Below the pieces are notes generated by a model that did not search any database, was not told the DNA's origin, and saw only the letters and a program-made list of their open reading frames with translations. This document shows positions 6,871-8,993 of a stretch of DNA of 8,993 bases, one piece after another. Each line of letters starts with the position of its first letter. Positions within the stretch are counted from its first letter, which is position 1. Source of the DNA: Chloroflexota bacterium (GTDB lineage Bacteria > Chloroflexota > Dehalococcoidia > SHYB01); the NCBI GenBank assembly GCA_016200725.1, contig JACQEE010000067.1:1-8993 (forward strand), given 5' to 3'. Made by a program: the position numbers and the translations under genes.

Positions 6871-8079
6871 TTAGGTGCAACCAGCGGCGCGGAGGCGTTG
6901 CAGGTCGCGGGCACTGTAGCCGAGTTCTCCGCAGAGAACGTTGTGGTTGTGCTCGCCGAGGAGGGGTGCAGGCGTGCGTGGCAGGGCGTGCTCGGTGTGG
7001 ACACGGAAGGGCCGGCCCGGATATTCGATGACCCCGGTGGCGGAATGGTCGAGGGACTCCCAGTAGCCCCGGCTTCGGAAATAGGGGTCCTGGACGAGAT
7101 CAGCAGGAGTGTAGACGGGGCCAGAGAGAATCTTCTGCGCCTGCGCCTCACGCCAGACGTCGCGCATGGAGCGTTCGAGGTACCACGGAAGGATGTAGGG
7201 CTCGAGTTCATCGGGCGCTTCGGGGCGCTGGCGCGCTTCTTCTGTAGCGAAGCGCGGGTCCTCCGCCAGTTCGGGGTGGCCGACCATTTTCATCACGATG
7301 TTGAACCACTGGTTCTGGCTCATGATGGCGACGTAGCCGTCGGCGCAGGGACGCATCCCACCGCCGAGATAGCCGGGACGGCGGTTGCGCGAGGAGACGC
7401 GCCCGCAAAACTGGTAACTGATCAGTTGCGTCGTGCGGCGGTCCTGGCTCTGCAATTGCGTCTCCATGATGGAGACGTCAAGCCAGTCACCCTCGCCGCT
7501 GGCCTCGGCGTCGAAGAGGGTGATGGCGGTCGCGAGGGCGGCGGCCTGGCCAGCCTGCGCCTGCACAACATTGGCGCCCATCTTCGTCGGTTCGCGACCC
7601 GGGATGCCGTTGGCAAACATAGCGCCGCCCATGCCGTACTCGACGATCTCGGCAGCGGCAAAGTCGCGGTAGGGCCCATCCTGGCCGAAGTTGGAGATCG
7701 AGGTGAAGACGAGGCGCGGGTTCACGGATGCGAGGATGTCGTAGTCGAGGCCGAACTTCGCCATCGTGCCCGGACGGTAGGACTCGATGACCGCGTCGGC
7801 GTTGCGGACGAGGTCGAGGAGGATACCGCGACCGGTGGCGGTCTTGAGATCAAGGGTGACGCTGCGCTTGCAGGTGTTGAGGTGGAGAAAGAGGGCGCTG
7901 CGATCGACACCAGGTTCGTCGTGGCGGAAGGGGCCGAGATGGCGGGCGACGTCGCCACGACCAGGGCGCTCGATCTTGATGACCTCCGCGCCGTAGTCGG
8001 CGAGCACCTTCGTGGCATAGGGGCCAGCGATGAACTGGGTGAGGTCGAGGACGCGAAGTCCCTGAAGGAGCGCGGTCAT
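6871..8079 (-). CDS. Family III CoA-transferase (CaiB/BaiF type)
   Basis: This is a 402-residue protein. Family III enzymes move CoA between carboxylic acids, as in formyl-CoA:oxalate or carnitine CoA-transferase, and some members are racemases. The N-terminal LDLTQFIAGPYATKVLADYG (11-30) and EVIKIERPGRGD are classic, as are FLHLNTCKRSVTLDL (64-78), the GEGDWLDVSIME block (195-206), and the C-terminal GRPFRV...APLLGEHN. The usual catalytic Asp (formyl-CoA transferase Asp169) appears to be replaced by Gln173 in ANVVQAQAGQAAA, so activity or mechanism may differ. The ATG at 8079 is chosen because the family N-terminus begins there. The frame stays open further upstream without homology. No ribosome binding site is seen, and a -10 box ends 9 nt before the ATG, suggesting a leaderless mRNA. 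folD is divergent. The substrate is unknown. Confidence 0.92.
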   Translation of the reverse strand: MTALLQGLRVLDLTQFIAGPYATKVLADYGAEVIKIERPGRGDVARHLGPFRHDEPGVDRSALFLHLNTCKRSVTLDLKTATGRGILLDLVRNADAVIESYRPGTMAKFGLDYDILASVNPRLVFTSISNFGQDGPYRDFAAAEIVEYGMGGAMFANGIPGREPTKMGANVVQAQAGQAAALATAITLFDAEASGEGDWLDVSIMETQLQSQDRRTTQLISYQFCGRVSSRNRRPGYLGGGMRPCADGYVAIMSQNQWFNIVMKMVGHPELAEDPRFATEEARQRPEAPDELEPYILPWYLERSMRDVWREAQAQKILSGPVYTPADLVQDPYFRSRGYWESLDHSATGVIEYPGRPFRVHTEHALPRTPAPLLGEHNHNVLCGELGYSARDLQRLRAAGCT

Positions 8080-8088
8080 GGCCCGGAG

Positions 8089-8117
8089 AGCGTAGAGGGT
8101 GACGTGGCGAGGGTCAA
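8089..8117 (-). promoter_or_regulatory. Promoter of the CoA-transferase gene (near-leaderless)
   Basis: On the minus strand, TTGACC (8112-8117), a 17-nt spacer and TACGCT (8089-8094) are followed after 9 nt by the ATG at 8079. The -10 hexamer is identical to that of the TldD/PmbA gene and the spacing to the start codon differs by one base. Transcription would begin within about 3 nt of the ATG. Confidence 0.55.
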
Positions 8118-8140
8118 GGGTTGAAGCGGTCGACGACAGG

Positions 8141-8146
8141 TATAAT
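8141..8146 (+). promoter_or_regulatory. -10 box of the folD promoter
   Basis: A perfect TATAAT lies 30 nt upstream of the folD start. No good -35 is found at 16-18 nt; TTGAAG (8121-8126) is only 14 nt away. Expected transcription from about 8153 would leave a leader of roughly 24 nt that includes the AAGAGG ribosome binding site. Confidence 0.5.
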
Positions 8147-8176
8147 GGCGCGGCACCCGTCCTAAGAGGCAGGGTC

Positions 8177-8993
8177 TTGACCGCACAGATCATCGATGGC
8201 AAGCGGATCGCCGAAGAGGTCATCGTGGAGATGACGCAGCGGGTGGCGAAGTTGAAGGCGTCGAGCGGCATCACACCAGGACTGGCGGCGGTGCTCGTCG
8301 GCGACGACCCAGCGTCGCAGGTGTATGTGCGCAACAAGACGCGCCAGTGCGCCGCGGCAGGCGTGTTCACCGAGACCTACCTGATGCCGACTGACTCGAC
8401 GGAGCGCGCTGTGTTCGAGCGAGTCAAGGCGCTCAACGCCGATCGCCGCTTCCACGGCATCCTCGTGCAACTGCCGCTGCCATCGCAGGTGAACGAGTCG
8501 AATGTCATCAACGCGATGGATCCGGCGAAGGACGTGGACGGCCTGCACCCGGTGAGCCAGGGTCTGCTCGCATCTGGAGAGCCGTCGTTTGTGCCGGCGA
8601 CGCCGCAGGGGGTGCAGGAGTTACTGGTGCGGACAGGCAACTCGCCGGAAGGCAAGCACGTCGTGATCTGCGGGCGAAGCAACCTCGTGGGCCGGCCGCT
8701 AGCGCTTCTGCTCATGCGCAAGGCGCCTGGGGCAAACGCCACCGTGACCGTCTGCCACACGGGGACTCGCGACATCGGCGAGCACACGCGGCGGGCGGAC
8801 ATCCTCGTGGTCGCGACAGGCAAGGCGCGGTGGGTCACAGCGGACATGGTGCGCGATGGCGCGGTGGTCATCGACGTGGGGACGAACCGCATCGCCGACC
8901 CGACGGCAAAGTCGGGCAGCAGGCTCGTCGGGGATGTGGACTACGAGCAGGTAGCGAAGAAGGCCTCGTGGATCACGCCGGTGCCGGGGGGCG
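8177..8993 (+). CDS. folD: FolD bifunctional methylenetetrahydrofolate dehydrogenase/cyclohydrolase, C-terminus cut by window end
   Basis: Residues 1-272 of roughly 285-300 are present; the frame is still open at the window end, inside the conserved TPVPGG motif. FolD interconverts 5,10-methylene-, 5,10-methenyl- and 10-formyl-tetrahydrofolate using NADP in the cytoplasm, supplying one-carbon units for purine and formylmethionyl-tRNA synthesis. Catalytic residues match the E. coli numbering: Tyr50 and Lys54 in VYVRNKTRQC, Gln98 in VQLPLP, and Asp121 in KDVDG. The dinucleotide-binding loop GRSNLVGRP is at 166-174. The start is a TTG at 8177, chosen because it gives the family N-terminus (MTAQIIDGKRIAEEV) and has AAGAGG 7 nt upstream; no ATG or GTG fits better. 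A TATAAT box lies 30 nt upstream. It is divergent from the CoA-transferase gene. Confidence 0.97.
   Translation, partial: MTAQIIDGKRIAEEVIVEMTQRVAKLKASSGITPGLAAVLVGDDPASQVYVRNKTRQCAAAGVFTETYLMPTDSTERAVFERVKALNADRRFHGILVQLPLPSQVNESNVINAMDPAKDVDGLHPVSQGLLASGEPSFVPATPQGVQELLVRTGNSPEGKHVVICGRSNLVGRPLALLLMRKAPGANATVTVCHTGTRDIGEHTRRADILVVATGKARWVTADMVRDGAVVIDVGTNRIADPTAKSGSRLVGDVDYEQVAKKASWITPVPGG

Noticed and set aside
6898..8124. A 408-codon open frame on plus opposite the CoA-transferase
   Set aside because: It has no family motifs and a Gly/Val/Glu/Asp-biased composition typical of the complement of a GC-rich gene. The minus-strand protein has clear family III signatures.
8080..8370. N-terminal extension of the CoA-transferase frame by 97 residues
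   Set aside because: The family N-terminus starts at the ATG at 8079. The extension would overlap folD and its promoter and shows no homology.

Overview
The window is a GC-rich (clearly above 60% by eye) bacterial chromosome segment. It carries eight confident or plausible protein genes, one tRNA gene, a perfect CIRCE operator and several strongly structured intergenic repeats. No rRNA, CRISPR array, transposase or phage gene is visible. My best guess for the organism is a Chloroflexota (Dehalococcoidia-like) bacterium. The basis is a DUF2851 protein, a family III CoA-transferase and an acyl-CoA dehydrogenase close together, a CIRCE-controlled groESL, and promoters of the form TTGACC-17/18-TAnnnT. 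This is inference, not proof.

Layout. Bases 1-5138 are read from the minus strand. In transcriptional order from the right these are: groES-groEL (5138-3183) behind a CIRCE operator (5183-5209); a hairpin-rich gap (2985-3182); tRNA-Gly(CCC) (2932-2858); a 62-residue cationic hydrophobic protein starting 21 nt after the tRNA (2836-2648); an acyl-CoA dehydrogenase (2575-1385); a rhomboid protease (1324-542); and the N-terminal part of a TldD/PmbA-type protein that leaves the window (458-1). To the right of groES, a DUF2851 gene reads on plus (5509-6810). It converges on a family III CoA-transferase on minus (8079-6871). That gene is divergent from folD on plus (8177 to the window end, truncated).

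Functionally this is mostly housekeeping: protein folding (GroESL), one-carbon metabolism (FolD), acyl-CoA metabolism (dehydrogenase and CoA-transferase), and proteolysis (rhomboid, TldD/PmbA). The acyl-CoA dehydrogenase and rhomboid genes are probably cotranscribed. The tRNA and the small cationic protein may form a tRNA-mRNA dicistron.

The less ordinary content is between the genes. (1) Three copies of a dispersed element, each a variable hairpin followed by the conserved core CTTCCAGAGAAYTTTACCC, lie at 2992-3047, 5449-5491 (inverted) and 6814-6869. Two copies continue into a long terminator-like hairpin, and two bracket the DUF2851 gene as perfect 19-bp inverted repeats. (2) A 38-bp perfect palindrome sits just downstream of groEL. 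(3) Four minus-strand promoters share the same architecture, and two of them place the start codon 9-10 nt after the -10 box, which implies leaderless or near-leaderless mRNAs. (4) A copy of a widespread short repeat (TTCGACAGGCTCACCACGAA) overlaps the first ATG of the rhomboid gene and makes an internal GTG the better start.
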